A stretch of 54,065 nt of DNA from Gammaproteobacteria bacterium (GTDB lineage Bacteria; Pseudomonadota; Gammaproteobacteria; Pseudomonadales; JAUIET01): positions 1 to 54,065 of the forward strand of contig JAUIHW010000027.1 in NCBI GenBank assembly GCA_030431775.1. The letters are read 5' to 3'. Position numbers and translations under genes: made by a program. Shown piece after piece: positions 33,954 to 43,630 of the stretch; position 1 is the first letter of the stretch, and each line of letters begins with the position of its first letter. The notes under the pieces are model-generated. The model saw nothing but the letters and a program-made list of their open reading frames with translations. It was not told the DNA's origin and did not search any database.

Positions 33954-35036
33954 TTGTCGCAGTCCAATTCGGCCGTCGTGAACCAAGCCTTACGTCAATC
34001 TGCAAATCAGTACAATCCCGCGAATGACCCCGGCGTGGAGTTTGGCGATTTGGTGCGCCATCGCCTGCTGCGAAATGCTGATGCCTTTGCAGATTTCGGG
34101 GAGGCATTGCAGTGCGCCCCGCACGATTACCATCGACTTAACTTGTTTCAAGAGTCGGCACTGATAGAGCTGTTGGACAAGCACCCCAGGCGTCGATTGC
34201 AGTGTTTCACGATGGGTGAGGACCCGACCCGGCCGGAACAGTGGAAGGCCGTGTGTATTCGGGGAATTTCGGGTAAAGAACTGTTTCGTGCCGTTCAGCA
34301 TGGACGCCTCTGGGTAAATGTCACTAATGTCGACGAGTATGATCACCGTTACCTGGAAGTGGTCAAAGACATGTATGCGCAGATCGAAGCATACTGCCCG
34401 ACGATCGAGAAGCCTGAGCTGGATTACACCACCCTGGTTTTGGCTGGGCCGGGAACCCAGTTTTATTACCATATAAACCCGGAGAACAACATGTTGTGGA
34501 ACATCCGCGGTGATCTCAGGCTTAGTATGTTGCCGGCCATGGATTTTCGCTTCGTGCCACAAAGCCAAGTGGAAGAGATATTTGCCAGGGAAGCGTCGGG
34601 AAGCATCCCTTACCGTCGCGAGTTTGAGAATTTTGCTCGGTCGATAGCTGTGACCGACGGCGAGTGTGCCTGGTGGCCGCAATCGGCGCCAATCAGAATG
34701 CAATACCAGACCTTCTGTGTGTCATTGGTAACCAGCTTCTACTGCCCGATGCGCCACCGTCGTGAAATCGTTCAACTGGCGAACCGCTATTTGATGCGCA
34801 GTCTGGGCCTGCGCCAGCGAAGTATCGCAGAGGAAGGGGCTGCCTCGGCCGTCAAACGATTTGCTTTTCGCGCCTTGAGAAAATTTTTTCCAGCACGCAA
34901 AGCTTACGATTTTACCGACAGCTATGTGACCAATCTGCGAGTAAATATGCGCAAGCCGGGTTATATCGAAAAGCTCGATCAGGTCATCATTCCAGAATTC
35001 AGCAAATATTATGAAATGTTTGGTTCGTCCAGCTGA
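33954..35036 (+). CDS. JmjC/cupin_8-like protein with degenerate metal site
   Basis: The frame gives up to 360 residues; the start is uncertain (TTG 33954, GTG 33978), with no clear ribosome site. The centre looks like the JmjC/cupin_8 fold of 2-oxoglutarate oxygenases: FYYHINPENNMLWNIRGDLRLSML, then DGECAWWPQSAPIRMQYQTFCVSLVTSFY. In active relatives, as I recall, the first motif is HxDxE and the second is SAPHRV. Here it is His-Ile-Asn (34470-34478) and Pro-Ile-Arg (Ile at 34692-34694), so the Asp and the second His ligand are both replaced. If the alignment is right it cannot bind iron in the usual way. The C-terminal 100 residues are basic and contain KFFPARKAYDF. Function unknown. Confidence 0.5.
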   Translation: MSQSNSAVVNQALRQSANQYNPANDPGVEFGDLVRHRLLRNADAFADFGEALQCAPHDYHRLNLFQESALIELLDKHPRRRLQCFTMGEDPTRPEQWKAVCIRGISGKELFRAVQHGRLWVNVTNVDEYDHRYLEVVKDMYAQIEAYCPTIEKPELDYTTLVLAGPGTQFYYHINPENNMLWNIRGDLRLSMLPAMDFRFVPQSQVEEIFAREASGSIPYRREFENFARSIAVTDGECAWWPQSAPIRMQYQTFCVSLVTSFYCPMRHRREIVQLANRYLMRSLGLRQRSIAEEGAASAVKRFAFRALRKFFPARKAYDFTDSYVTNLRVNMRKPGYIEKLDQVIIPEFSKYYEMFGSSS

Positions 35037-35123
35037 GGGCGGCTGGAAATTTACATTCGTTGATACATATTCGCCTTCTGTCGATGTATAACTGATTCTG
35101 AGAGGTTCGAAGAGAGTCGGCGT

Positions 35124-35432
35124 ATGTTAAATATAGGTCTGTTTTTGTCAGTGTTTACGGCTGTGTTTAGTGCTTTGTGGCTGCGCGACCTGGTTCGTAG
35201 CCGGCAGGATGGTGCAGCGGCCCAGCTGTTGGCTAAGATCAGCCGGCAGCTGGACGAAACCACAACTGTACTGACGGAGATACGGCAATTTCTGAACGCT
35301 ACCAAGGGCGCCGCTTCATCCACTTCGATGCTGGCAGAAGAGATTTCCCGGCACGTTCAGCAAATTGCCAAGCTGCGCGCCGAAAGCGAAAAAGGACAGA
35401 AGGCAACATCGGTATCTGCAGCGGGGCAGTAG
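35124..35432 (+). CDS. Small membrane-anchored coiled-coil protein
   Basis: The 102-residue protein starts with one transmembrane helix (MLNIGLFLSVFTAVFSALWL) followed by a basic patch and a long helix with heptad character (about 30-90). I do not recognise a family. It may be an inner-membrane scaffold or partner of a neighbouring protein. The start has only a weak GAG-type ribosome site. Convergent with the prepilin gene. Confidence 0.5.
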   Translation: MLNIGLFLSVFTAVFSALWLRDLVRSRQDGAAAQLLAKISRQLDETTTVLTEIRQFLNATKGAASSTSMLAEEISRHVQQIAKLRAESEKGQKATSVSAAGQ

Positions 35433-35438
35433 CTCGGA

Positions 35439-36065
35439 CTAAACCTGTTGGCAAATCCAGTAGACAGTGTCCTGACTATAGCTTAGCTCGCTGCCGGTGT
35501 TGTAGGGGTGGGTTCCGGAGCGTACATTTCCTGACAATGGTTTACCGTCGTCCAGTTCTTCGTCAACTGCTTGCGCATTGCTGCCCCGCACGCCACTCAT
35601 GCATATTTTCAACGGACCGCTAGGCCAGCCATAAGCCTTGTAGTAACCGACTCCGGTGAACCCGCCAAAAGCATTGGACGGGGAGGCTGTGGCGGTTTGG
35701 CCGTCGGTAGCGCCGGACAACAGCCCAGCCAGGCGCAGATGATGCCAGAAGTGTCCTTGCTCCCAGCCTTCTGTAGTACGGTTTTGGTACCACCAATAGT
35801 GGTGTACCTGGCCATTGCCATCGCCACTGATCGCACCAGCCCAGCGTGCAGCAGCGCCAGGGTCGTCGCCAGGCAATGCGCCATAGCGCTCGCGATAGCT
35901 GAGAATGGCCGAGCTGATGCCATTGAACTCATTGATGGCATTCTTGATCTTGGCACGGTTGATGAGCTCCTGACCTTTCAGGATCCCGCCGAGCAGCAGA
36001 CCTACAATGACCACGATAATAGAAATTTCGACCAGCGTGAAGCCTGAGTATCGAGTGGGTCGCAT
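35439..36065 (-). CDS. Type IV prepilin-like protein (pseudopilin)
   Basis: The ATG at 36065 is preferred to an upstream in-frame start because GGGAG precedes it and because it gives the classic prepilin leader: MRPTRYSG, cut before Phe, then TLVE (Glu5) and a hydrophobic helix. The product is 208 residues. The C-terminal head has two cysteines (KICMSG and WICQQV) that may form the disulfide loop, and it is Gly/Asn/Trp-rich. No pilus or type II secretion genes are near, so this is an orphan pilin that would need an apparatus elsewhere. It could be a minor pilin, a pseudopilin or an adhesin. Confidence 0.82.
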   Translation of the reverse strand: MRPTRYSGFTLVEISIIVVIVGLLLGGILKGQELINRAKIKNAINEFNGISSAILSYRERYGALPGDDPGAAARWAGAISGDGNGQVHHYWWYQNRTTEGWEQGHFWHHLRLAGLLSGATDGQTATASPSNAFGGFTGVGYYKAYGWPSGPLKICMSGVRGSNAQAVDEELDDGKPLSGNVRSGTHPYNTGSELSYSQDTVYWICQQV

Positions 36066-36436
36066 CCTAAACTCCCTGTATCCGCGTCCAGTCCCTGACG
36101 CTTTATAACCTGGCAGACAGATGAATTTGCCAGGCTCAAGCAACGATTGCTCGCACCATTCAGTATTGCTCAAAACCGCAAAAAGACGATGTGCCAAAAC
36201 TGTTTTTCGAGCCGCCTAGATAAAAGGTAGTAGATAGCTTGGCTCTGCACAAATCAAATTTGAATGCTGTCACATTAACGCTAGCCACTTATTAATTGGC
36301 ATGACGGACCGCAAGGTGTCGATAGAGCCGGGCACATGGAGTAATCCTCATATGTAAGCGCTTTACGGCCTGCGAGTGGTTCGTTAAGCTGCCTGCGCTC
36401 CAACGAGGGCATCATAAATACTGCGATGGGAGACTT
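36066..36436. other. Intergenic region with a possible LacI-type operator
   Basis: This stretch of 371 bases has no gene I can support. It must hold the prepilin promoter (minus) and the MFS-gene promoter (plus). At 36353-36366 TGTAAGCGCTTTAC contains the perfect palindrome AAGCGCTT and resembles LacI/GalR operators (TGTAANCGNTTACA type) with one extra base; confidence in that reading is low. GGGAG lies just before the MFS-gene ATG. Confidence 0.35.
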
Positions 36437-37654
36437 ATGTTTTACGGTTGGTGGATAGTGGTTGGGGTATTTCTCAGCCAAATGGTGGTTACCGGTTTCT
36501 ATACCTACTCGTTTCCTTTGTTTGTTCTGCCAATAGAAGCTGAATTTGCTGCCTCGCGCACCGAAGTGATGGCTGGAATGTCTGGTGCCGGTCTGGTCGG
36601 GGTAGTGTTACCGCTGATCGTAGGCCCGCTGGTTGACAAGTGGTCTGTCCGCGGTCTCATGGTTATTGGGGCGTGTATTTTCGGCGCTGGTTTCATATGG
36701 CTGTCCAAAACACCCACACTGTGGTTGTTTACCGTGTCCTTCGCGCTGGTGGTTGCGAGCGCAAATATCCTTCTGGGGCCGGTCACCGGCTCCGCTGTGG
36801 TGTCGCGTTGGTTCAGCAAGCGTCGGGGAATGGCGCTGGGCATTGCTGCCATGGGTACATCTATTGGTGGCTTTGTAATGCCTATTCTGATTGAGCAGTC
36901 TATTGCCGCTTACGGTTGGCGTCAGACACTGCAGTACATCGCCGGTTTCGTTTTATTGATTCTACTGCCCTACCTGCTAGTGATGATCCGTAACCATCCG
37001 GCCGACAAAAGCACAACTGCTGATGGAGAGCCCCTGCAGGAATCAGGTGGCGCGGCCGATCTTGAGGTTTTGGGCTGGAAAGCCATTATGCAACACAGCA
37101 ACTTCTGGCTGCTGGGCCTCAGTCTTGGTCTTTTTTTCGCCTGCTACTCGGCGACCATGGCCAATATCACCGCGTATGCCATCGGCCATGGTGTGGAGAG
37201 CGCTCTGGCAGCCCGACTGATATCGGTGGTGGCCGTTTTCGGCTTCATAGGCAAGTTTTTGTTCGGTTCACTGGCGGACCGAATGAGTTTGAAATTGCTA
37301 CTTCTCGTAGCAATGGTGTTTACCACGGTGGCGCTACTCATTTTAGCAGCGCAAACAGAGTACTCATGGATGCTGGCTGCGGCCCTGTTAATGGGCCTCG
37401 CGGCCGGCGGGATGTTGCCGGTGTGGGGGGCAATCCTTCCAGCCCTGTTCGGTTTGGCCAACTACGGTCGGGTAATGGGTTTCATGATGCCTATTATTGC
37501 CTTGTTAACGATGCCTGGCTTTGTCATTCTGGCCAGTATTTACGATGCGACAGGCGGCTATCGCACCGGTCTTTTGGGTTTTTCCGGGGTCATGTTACTG
37601 GCTATGTTGCTGTTCTTTTTAATACGCATGCCTACGCCTGGCACTGCCAGGTGA
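36437..37654 (+). CDS. MFS transporter, monocarboxylate/OFA-like
   Basis: The 405 residues form about twelve transmembrane helices. The start FYGWWIVVGVFLSQM is the typical opening of the monocarboxylate/oxalate-formate (MCT/OFA) branch, and GPLVDKWSVRG matches the loop 2-3 MFS motif. GGGAG precedes the ATG. Its position beside folD and formate dehydrogenase makes a small acid such as formate a natural guess, but many members carry other organic acids, so the substrate is not set. Convergent with folD. Confidence 0.8.
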   Translation: MFYGWWIVVGVFLSQMVVTGFYTYSFPLFVLPIEAEFAASRTEVMAGMSGAGLVGVVLPLIVGPLVDKWSVRGLMVIGACIFGAGFIWLSKTPTLWLFTVSFALVVASANILLGPVTGSAVVSRWFSKRRGMALGIAAMGTSIGGFVMPILIEQSIAAYGWRQTLQYIAGFVLLILLPYLLVMIRNHPADKSTTADGEPLQESGGAADLEVLGWKAIMQHSNFWLLGLSLGLFFACYSATMANITAYAIGHGVESALAARLISVVAVFGFIGKFLFGSLADRMSLKLLLLVAMVFTTVALLILAAQTEYSWMLAAALLMGLAAGGMLPVWGAILPALFGLANYGRVMGFMMPIIALLTMPGFVILASIYDATGGYRTGLLGFSGVMLLAMLLFFLIRMPTPGTAR

Positions 37655-37714
37655 CCGCCTGGATGAGAACATACTGCGCTGATCGAAGGCATTTGAGAGT
37701 GGACCGAAGAGCTG

Positions 37715-38581
37715 TTACATCAGGCCATGTTGCTGTTTGGCCGCACGGACCGTGTTATGCATCAGGCAGGCGATGGTCATGGGGCCCACTCCGCCTGGAA
37801 CCGGTGTAATGGCACCTGCTCGCTCTTCGGCAGCTGCAAAATCAACGTCTCCCACCAGGCGGCTTTTGCCAGCTTCTTCGATACGGTTGATACCGACATC
37901 AATCACGGTGGCACCGGGTTTGACCCAATCCCCCTGAATAAACCTCGGCCGGCCTACTGCGGCTACCAGAATATCGGCCTGGCGACAGACTTCATCCAGA
38001 TTGCGTGTTTTTGAGTGAGCGATGGTCACTGTACAGTTATTCTGCAATAGCAGGTTTGCCATGGGTTTGCCGACAATATTTGAGCGGCCTACAACCACGG
38101 CATGCATTCCACTGAGGTCGCCCAGCTGATCCTGCAGCATCATCAGGCTGCCTAATGGAGTGCAGGGCACCAGTTGATTTTCCCCAATTGACAGTGCACC
38201 GACGTTTTCGATATGAAAGCCATCAACGTCTTTGGCCGAAGAAATGGCATTAATAACAGCTGCATCATCAATTTGCTCGGGTACCGGTAACTGAACCAGA
38301 ATGCCATTAACCGAAGCGTCGTTATTCAAGTCATTGATCAACTCCAGTAACTCGGTCTGACTGGTGGCATTACTTAAGCGGTATTCTCTTGATTCAATAC
38401 CCAGTTCCTCGCAGCGCTTGACCTTATTGCGGACATATACCTGGCTGGCCGGGTCTTCCCCCACCAGTACCACTGCAATGCAAGGGGTTAAGGAATGTTC
38501 GGTCTGCAGTTGCTTGATTTCTTGGGCTAGCTTCTCACAAAGTGTATTTGCAAATGCTTTTCCGTCGATTATTGTCGCCAT
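37715..38581 (-). CDS. folD: Methylenetetrahydrofolate dehydrogenase/cyclohydrolase
   Basis: The 288-residue length is standard. Signatures: a [10 protein letters not shown] segment with the catalytic Lys region ([10 protein letters not shown]), [23 protein letters not shown], then the NADP-binding [18 protein letters not shown] and the C-terminal [15 protein letters not shown]. FolD interconverts methylene-, methenyl- and formyl-tetrahydrofolate, linking C1 units to purines, methionine and formate. It is divergent from the formate dehydrogenase operon, an arrangement that supports a C1 oxidation role here. It would also process the methyl group delivered by DmdA after reoxidation by MetF, which is outside the window. 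Confidence 0.96.
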   Translation of the reverse strand: MATIIDGKAFANTLCEKLAQEIKQLQTEHSLTPCIAVVLVGEDPASQVYVRNKVKRCEELGIESREYRLSNATSQTELLELINDLNNDASVNGILVQLPVPEQIDDAAVINAISSAKDVDGFHIENVGALSIGENQLVPCTPLGSLMMLQDQLGDLSGMHAVVVGRSNIVGKPMANLLLQNNCTVTIAHSKTRNLDEVCRQADILVAAVGRPRFIQGDWVKPGATVIDVGINRIEEAGKSRLVGDVDFAAAEERAGAITPVPGGVGPMTIACLMHNTVRAAKQQHGLM

Positions 38582-38717
38582 TGTCGTATTCCTGGTCGTA
38601 TCAAGACGCGCATTGTCCAGACCCAGGCCGTAGAGTCAACTTTTTTGCAAGATATAGTCGGCGTATCGTAAGTTTGCTGCGCGACGCTATAATGCACTGA
38701 CAGTATGGGGTGATGCG
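38582..38717. promoter_or_regulatory. Divergent folD / fdsG promoter region
   Basis: The 136 bases between the starts of folD and fdsG must hold both promoters. The only clear element is GGGGTG before fdsG. No sharp operator is visible by eye. Confidence 0.4.
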
Positions 38718-39200
38718 ATGTCTGACAGCAGTGTAAGCGACACGGTGCGCGAGGCGATTTTGGCGTTTCAAGCGGAGCCCGGTGGTCTGATGCCTGCACT
38801 GTGGGCGGTGCAAAATGTGCTGGGCTATATACCGGAGGAGGAAGTGCCCACAATTGCCAAGGCGATGAATCAATCAGTCGCCGAGGTGCACGGTGTGATC
38901 AGTTTTTATCACGATTTCAAAAGCCGGCCTCCCGCTGCACACACTGTGAAAATCTGCCGTGCTGAGGCTTGCCAGGCCATGGGGGGGCGCCGACTACAGG
39001 CTTTTGCGGAACAGCAATTGGGCGTCGAGTTCGATCAAGCCAGTAGCTCAGCCGTTGCGCTCGAATCCGTATACTGCCTTGGCCTGTGCGCCTGCGCTCC
39101 GGCTGCAATGGTGGACGGTAAGCTGGTGGCGAAGCTGGATGAAGATCGGCTCGCCACTATACTGGCTGGCCTGCATGGGAAGGGCGCTAACAATGGTTGA
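38718..39200 (+). CDS. fdsG: NAD-dependent formate dehydrogenase, gamma subunit
   Basis: The 160 residues are NuoE-like. The [2Fe-2S] ligands are Cys in CRAEACQAMGG and in CLGLCACAP. GGGGTG precedes the ATG. FdsG passes electrons between the Mo/FeS alpha subunit and the FMN-bearing beta subunit of the soluble Fds complex, which oxidises formate to CO2 with NAD+. It starts the operon fdsG-fdsB-fdsA-fdhD-fdsD, and its stop overlaps the fdsB start. Confidence 0.92.
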   Translation: MSDSSVSDTVREAILAFQAEPGGLMPALWAVQNVLGYIPEEEVPTIAKAMNQSVAEVHGVISFYHDFKSRPPAAHTVKICRAEACQAMGGRRLQAFAEQQLGVEFDQASSSAVALESVYCLGLCACAPAAMVDGKLVAKLDEDRLATILAGLHGKGANNG

Positions 39201-40752
39201 GGCAATTCGCTTTTATATTCCCGGTGATGCAGCAGCGGTTGCATTGGGTGCAGATGAACTCGCGGCCGAACTGAACAGCCAGTTGGCGCAACGCGGGCTG
39301 CACAGTGAGGTGGTCCGTAATGGGACTCGGGGTATGATTTGGCTGGAGCCACTGCTTGAAGTCGACTGGGGCCAGGGCCGCCACGCATACGGCCCGGTTG
39401 ATTCAGCCGCGTTGGCTGAGATTCTTGAGCACTGCCTGGATAATGGGCCGCCACCCACAGTGTATCTGGGTGAAACCGAGGCACTGCCCTGGCTCAGGGC
39501 GCAGCAACGGTTGACCTTTGCGCGCACGGGGCTCATTGACCCGCTGTCTTTGAAAGACTACCTCGCTCATGAGGGTTTTATCGGCCTCCAGAAAGCCACA
39601 GCCATGGAGCCGCAGGCAATTGTTGAGAGTGTCGTCGAGTCAGGCCTGCGAGGGCGCGGAGGTGCCGCCTTTCCAACCGGGATTAAGTGGCAGACTGTGC
39701 TGGATGCCAGCGCCGGTCAGGCCGGTAAATACATCGTCTGCAATGCTGATGAAGGTGACAGCGGCACTTTTGCCGACCGCATACTGATGGAAGGCGACCC
39801 CTTTTCTTTGATAGAAGGTATGGCGATTGCAGGTCTTGCCGTTGGTGCTGACACTGGCTATATATACCTGCGATCTGAGTATCCGCATGCCGCCCAGACT
39901 CTTAAACGCGCCATTGGCCTGGCTCGTGAGGCGGGTTATCTTGGCGATTCGGTGGCCGGTTCCGGCAAGACTTTCGACCTGAAGTTACGGATCGGGGCCG
40001 GCGCTTATATTTGTGGTGAAGAAACCTCTTTGCTAGACAGTCTCGAAGGTAAGCGCGGTATGATTCGCGCCAAGCCCCCATTGCCGGCAATTGAAGGTCT
40101 GTTTGGGCAACCCACGGTTGTCAACAACGTCATTACCCTGGCGTCGGTACCCGTCATATTGGCGAAGGGCGCTGAGTACTATAAAAATTTTGGTACTGGC
40201 CGGTCCCGTGGCACCATACCAGTTCAGTTAGCGGGTAATGTGCTGCGTGGTGGGCTGCTTGAGTTGGCATTTGGCATGAGTATTCGTGAGTTGCTCGATA
40301 CTTTCGCCGGGGGCACAGCCAGTGGCCGACCCGCCAGAGCCATGCAGATTGGCGGTCCCTTGGGAGCGTACCTGCCACCAACGCAGTGGGACACGCCCCT
40401 TGACTATGAGGCCCTTGCCGAAAGAGGAGCCATGCTTGGGCATGGCGGGGTGGTCGTGTTCGACGACAGTGTGGATATGGCCGAGCAAGCCGAGTTTGCA
40501 ATGCAATTTTGCGCAGTCGAGTCCTGTGGTAAATGTACCCCCTGTCGTATTGGCTCGGTGCGCGGCGTGGAAACTTTGCAAAAGATTCGTCGCGACGAAA
40601 ACCGGGCGGAAAACCTGCTTTTACTGAACGAGCTTTGCGAAACAATGCGTGATGCGTCATTGTGCGCAATGGGCGGCTTGACGCCATTCCCGGTCACTAG
40701 TGCGATTCAACACTTTCCGGAAGATTTCGGAGTGGAGGACAACAATGCTTAA
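39193..40752 (+). CDS. fdsB: NAD-dependent formate dehydrogenase, beta subunit
   Basis: The start is ATG 39193, giving the usual 519 residues; the frame is open further upstream, inside fdsG. NuoF-like signatures are GLRGRGGAAFPTGIKW (FMN/NAD), CNADEGDSGTFADR and the C-terminal [4Fe-4S] motif ESCGKCTPCRIG. The N-terminal 120 residues resemble a NuoE-type domain, as in known FdsB. It reduces NAD+ with electrons from formate. It overlaps fdsG and fdsA, so the subunits are made together. Confidence 0.94.
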   Translation: MVEAIRFYIPGDAAAVALGADELAAELNSQLAQRGLHSEVVRNGTRGMIWLEPLLEVDWGQGRHAYGPVDSAALAEILEHCLDNGPPPTVYLGETEALPWLRAQQRLTFARTGLIDPLSLKDYLAHEGFIGLQKATAMEPQAIVESVVESGLRGRGGAAFPTGIKWQTVLDASAGQAGKYIVCNADEGDSGTFADRILMEGDPFSLIEGMAIAGLAVGADTGYIYLRSEYPHAAQTLKRAIGLAREAGYLGDSVAGSGKTFDLKLRIGAGAYICGEETSLLDSLEGKRGMIRAKPPLPAIEGLFGQPTVVNNVITLASVPVILAKGAEYYKNFGTGRSRGTIPVQLAGNVLRGGLLELAFGMSIRELLDTFAGGTASGRPARAMQIGGPLGAYLPPTQWDTPLDYEALAERGAMLGHGGVVVFDDSVDMAEQAEFAMQFCAVESCGKCTPCRIGSVRGVETLQKIRRDENRAENLLLLNELCETMRDASLCAMGGLTPFPVTSAIQHFPEDFGVEDNNA

Positions 40753-43621
40753 TTTCTATGATCCGGCAGAGCAACAAGAGGCTCCCCGCTGGGATATTGA
40801 TTTCGGAACCCCGCGGGTCGCTTCGGATACCCTGGTGAGTTTGACGATAGATGGTACGGAAATCACGGTACCGCAAGGCACTTCAGTAATGCGGGCAGCT
40901 ACTCAGGCGGGCTTTGCAATTCCTAAGCTGTGTGCGACGGATTCATTGCAGGCTTTCGGGTCCTGTCGGATGTGCGTCGTAGAGATCGACGGAATGAAGG
41001 GCAAACCCGCTTCCTGCACCACACCGGTAAGTGATGGTATGGTCGTGCGTACCCAAAGTGAGAGCCTGCAGCGCCTGCGCCGTAATGTGATGGAGTTGTA
41101 TATATCCGACCATCCATTGGATTGCCTGACCTGCGCCGCTAATGGTGACTGCGAACTTCAGGACATGGCCGGCGTTGTGGGTTTGCGCGATGTGCGCTAT
41201 GGCTTCGAGGGTGAAAATCATTTGCAGGCTGAAAAGGACCAGAGCAATCCATACTTTACCTTTGACCCTAGTAAATGCATCGTGTGTTCGCGTTGTGTGC
41301 GAGCTTGTGATGAAATACAGGGGACGCTGGCGTTGACTATTGATGGCCGCGGTTTTGAATCCAAGGTTGCGGCTGGTCAGAATGCTGATTTCATGGATTC
41401 AGAATGCGTTTCTTGTGGTGCCTGCGTGCAGGCTTGTCCGACCGCGACTCTGATCGAAAAGTCCGTCGAGAATATTGGCCAGCCCAAACGCTCCATTGTT
41501 ACCACCTGTGCCTATTGTGGTGTGGGTTGCTCTTTCAAGGCCGAATTGCGTGGTGACCAGCTGGTTCGCATGGTGCCCTACAAAGGTGGGGGTGCTAATA
41601 AGGGCCACAGCTGCGTAAAGGGCCGCTTTGCGTTTTCCTATGCCAACCACCCGGATCGCATCACCAGGCCATTGGTACGTGACAGTATTGATGAGGACTG
41701 GCGAGAAGTTGACTGGGATGAAGCCATTGCATTTGCTGCCACCAAACTGAAAGACATCCAGGCTCGGTATGGCGTACAAAGCATCGGTGGCATCACATCG
41801 TCGCGGTGCAGCAACGAGGAAACCTACCTCGTGCAGAAGCTGGTAAGGGCTGGTTTTGGCAGCAACAACGTGGATACCTGTGCTCGAGTTTGTCATTCCC
41901 CGACCGGTTTTGGCCTGAAGACCACACTGGGTGAGTCGGCCGGCACCCAGACCTTCGAATCTGTGCAGAAGGCCGATGTCATCATGGTTATGGGTGCCAA
42001 TCCAACGCAGGCTCACCCGGTTTTTGGTTCACAGCTTAAAAAGCGCCTCCGCGCCGGGGCAAAATTGATCGTCGCCGATCCGCGGGCCATTGAACTGGTG
42101 GAGTCTCCCCATATTCGGGCCGAGCATCATCTGGCGGTGCGCCCTGGAACCAATGTGGCGTTCATTAATGCGATGGCGCATGTTTTGGTGCGTGAAAAGC
42201 TGCTGGATCACGCATTCATGGAACAACGCTGTGATGATGCGTCGGTGGCGGCGTGGCTGGAGTTTATTCAGCAGGAGCGTAATTCACCGGAGGCTACGGA
42301 AAAGATCACCGGAGTGCCGGCCGCTGAGCTGATCGCGGCTGCGAAACTGTTTGGCAAAGCAGCGAACGCCGCAATTTACTACGGCCTCGGGGTAACCGAA
42401 CACAGCCAAGGTTCTACAACGGTAATGGGCATCGCCAACCTGGCTCTGGCCACCGGAAACATTGGCCGAGAAGGTGTTGGGGTGAATCCTTTGCGAGGAC
42501 AGAATAACGTGCAGGGTTCATGTGATATGGGGTCTTTCCCACATGAGTTTCCCGGTTACCGGCATGTGTCGGATGACGCCACACGTGAATTGTTTCAGGG
42601 TGCCTGGGGTGTTGAGTTACACAACCAGCCGGGTCTGCGCATTCCTAACATGTTTGATGCGGCGGTGAATGGCACATTTAAGGGCTTATACTGCCAAGGA
42701 GAGGATTTCGCGCAATCTGATCCAAATACGCAGCACGTCGAGAATGCGCTGCGCTCGATGGAATGTCTGATCGTGCAGGACCTATTCCTGAACGAAACTG
42801 CGAAGTTTGCCCATGTATTTTTGCCTGGCGCGACCTTTCTGGAGAAAGACGGCACCTTCACGAATGCCGAAAGAAGAATAAACCGGGTCCGCAAAGTCAT
42901 GAGCCCGGCATCAGGCAAGGCCGACTGGGAAATTACTCAGGCCTTGAGTTGTGCGATGGGCTACCCAATGAACTACGGCCACCCGTCTGAAATCATGGAT
43001 GAGATTGCCCAGCTCACTCCGACTTTCACTGGCGTCAGTTATGCACGGCTCGATGAATTGGGTAGTATTCAATGGCCTTGCAACAGCGATCATCCCCGTG
43101 GAACGCCGATCATGCACGAGCAGGTTTTCCCGATTGGTCGTGGACAAATGGCGGTCACTGAATATGTCGCGACGGAGGAGCGGGCTACTCGTAAGTTCCC
43201 ATTACTGCTGACCACGGGACGAATACTCAGCCAGTACAATGTGGGCGCGCAAACCCGCCGCACCGAAAATAATCGTTGGCACGCTGAAGATGTTCTCGAG
43301 GTTCATCCGCACGACGCCGAAGAGCGTGGTATTAATGACGGCGACTGGGTGGGCCTGCGCAGCCGTGCTGGTGAAACGGTGCTGCGAGCCGTCATCACAG
43401 AGGCAATTCAGCCCGGGGTGGTGTATACCACCTTCCATCATCCGGTGACGGGTGCGAATGTCATTACGACTGACAATTCAGACTGGGCAACCAATTGCCC
43501 AGAATACAAGGTGACTGCGGTGCAGCTTGAAAAAGTCAGCTCACCGTCCCAATGGCAAGCCCAATACCAGCGCTTCTCTGAGCAGCAGGATGAGCATCTG
43601 CGCACTGCGCGAACAGGCTGA
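40745..43621 (+). CDS. fdsA: NAD-dependent formate dehydrogenase, catalytic alpha subunit (Mo)
   Basis: The product is 958 residues from ATG 40745, which overlaps fdsB by 8 bases. The order is a plant-type [2Fe-2S] domain (KLCATD, SCRMC, ASCTTP), a His/Cys cluster motif (HPLDCLTCAANGDC), two [4Fe-4S] ferredoxin motifs (CIVCSRCVRAC, CVSCGACVQACP), the molybdopterin-associated cluster (CAYCGVGC) and the molybdopterin domain. The Mo ligand is Cys in RVCHSPTGFG; this is a cysteine form, not selenocysteine. The complex oxidises formate and can reduce CO2 in vitro. Confidence 0.95.
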   Translation: MLNFYDPAEQQEAPRWDIDFGTPRVASDTLVSLTIDGTEITVPQGTSVMRAATQAGFAIPKLCATDSLQAFGSCRMCVVEIDGMKGKPASCTTPVSDGMVVRTQSESLQRLRRNVMELYISDHPLDCLTCAANGDCELQDMAGVVGLRDVRYGFEGENHLQAEKDQSNPYFTFDPSKCIVCSRCVRACDEIQGTLALTIDGRGFESKVAAGQNADFMDSECVSCGACVQACPTATLIEKSVENIGQPKRSIVTTCAYCGVGCSFKAELRGDQLVRMVPYKGGGANKGHSCVKGRFAFSYANHPDRITRPLVRDSIDEDWREVDWDEAIAFAATKLKDIQARYGVQSIGGITSSRCSNEETYLVQKLVRAGFGSNNVDTCARVCHSPTGFGLKTTLGESAGTQTFESVQKADVIMVMGANPTQAHPVFGSQLKKRLRAGAKLIVADPRAIELVESPHIRAEHHLAVRPGTNVAFINAMAHVLVREKLLDHAFMEQRCDDASVAAWLEFIQQERNSPEATEKITGVPAAELIAAAKLFGKAANAAIYYGLGVTEHSQGSTTVMGIANLALATGNIGREGVGVNPLRGQNNVQGSCDMGSFPHEFPGYRHVSDDATRELFQGAWGVELHNQPGLRIPNMFDAAVNGTFKGLYCQGEDFAQSDPNTQHVENALRSMECLIVQDLFLNETAKFAHVFLPGATFLEKDGTFTNAERRINRVRKVMSPASGKADWEITQALSCAMGYPMNYGHPSEIMDEIAQLTPTFTGVSYARLDELGSIQWPCNSDHPRGTPIMHEQVFPIGRGQMAVTEYVATEERATRKFPLLLTTGRILSQYNVGAQTRRTENNRWHAEDVLEVHPHDAEERGINDGDWVGLRSRAGETVLRAVITEAIQPGVVYTTFHHPVTGANVITTDNSDWATNCPEYKVTAVQLEKVSSPSQWQAQYQRFSEQQDEHLRTARTG

Positions 43622-43630
43622 GCTGGCAGT

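Noticed and set aside
40154-40687. Minus-strand frame of 177 residues
   Set aside because: Antisense to fdsB; high Arg/His content without motifs.
41399-42016. Minus-strand frame of 205 residues
   Set aside because: Antisense to fdsA, which has intact cofactor motifs through this part.
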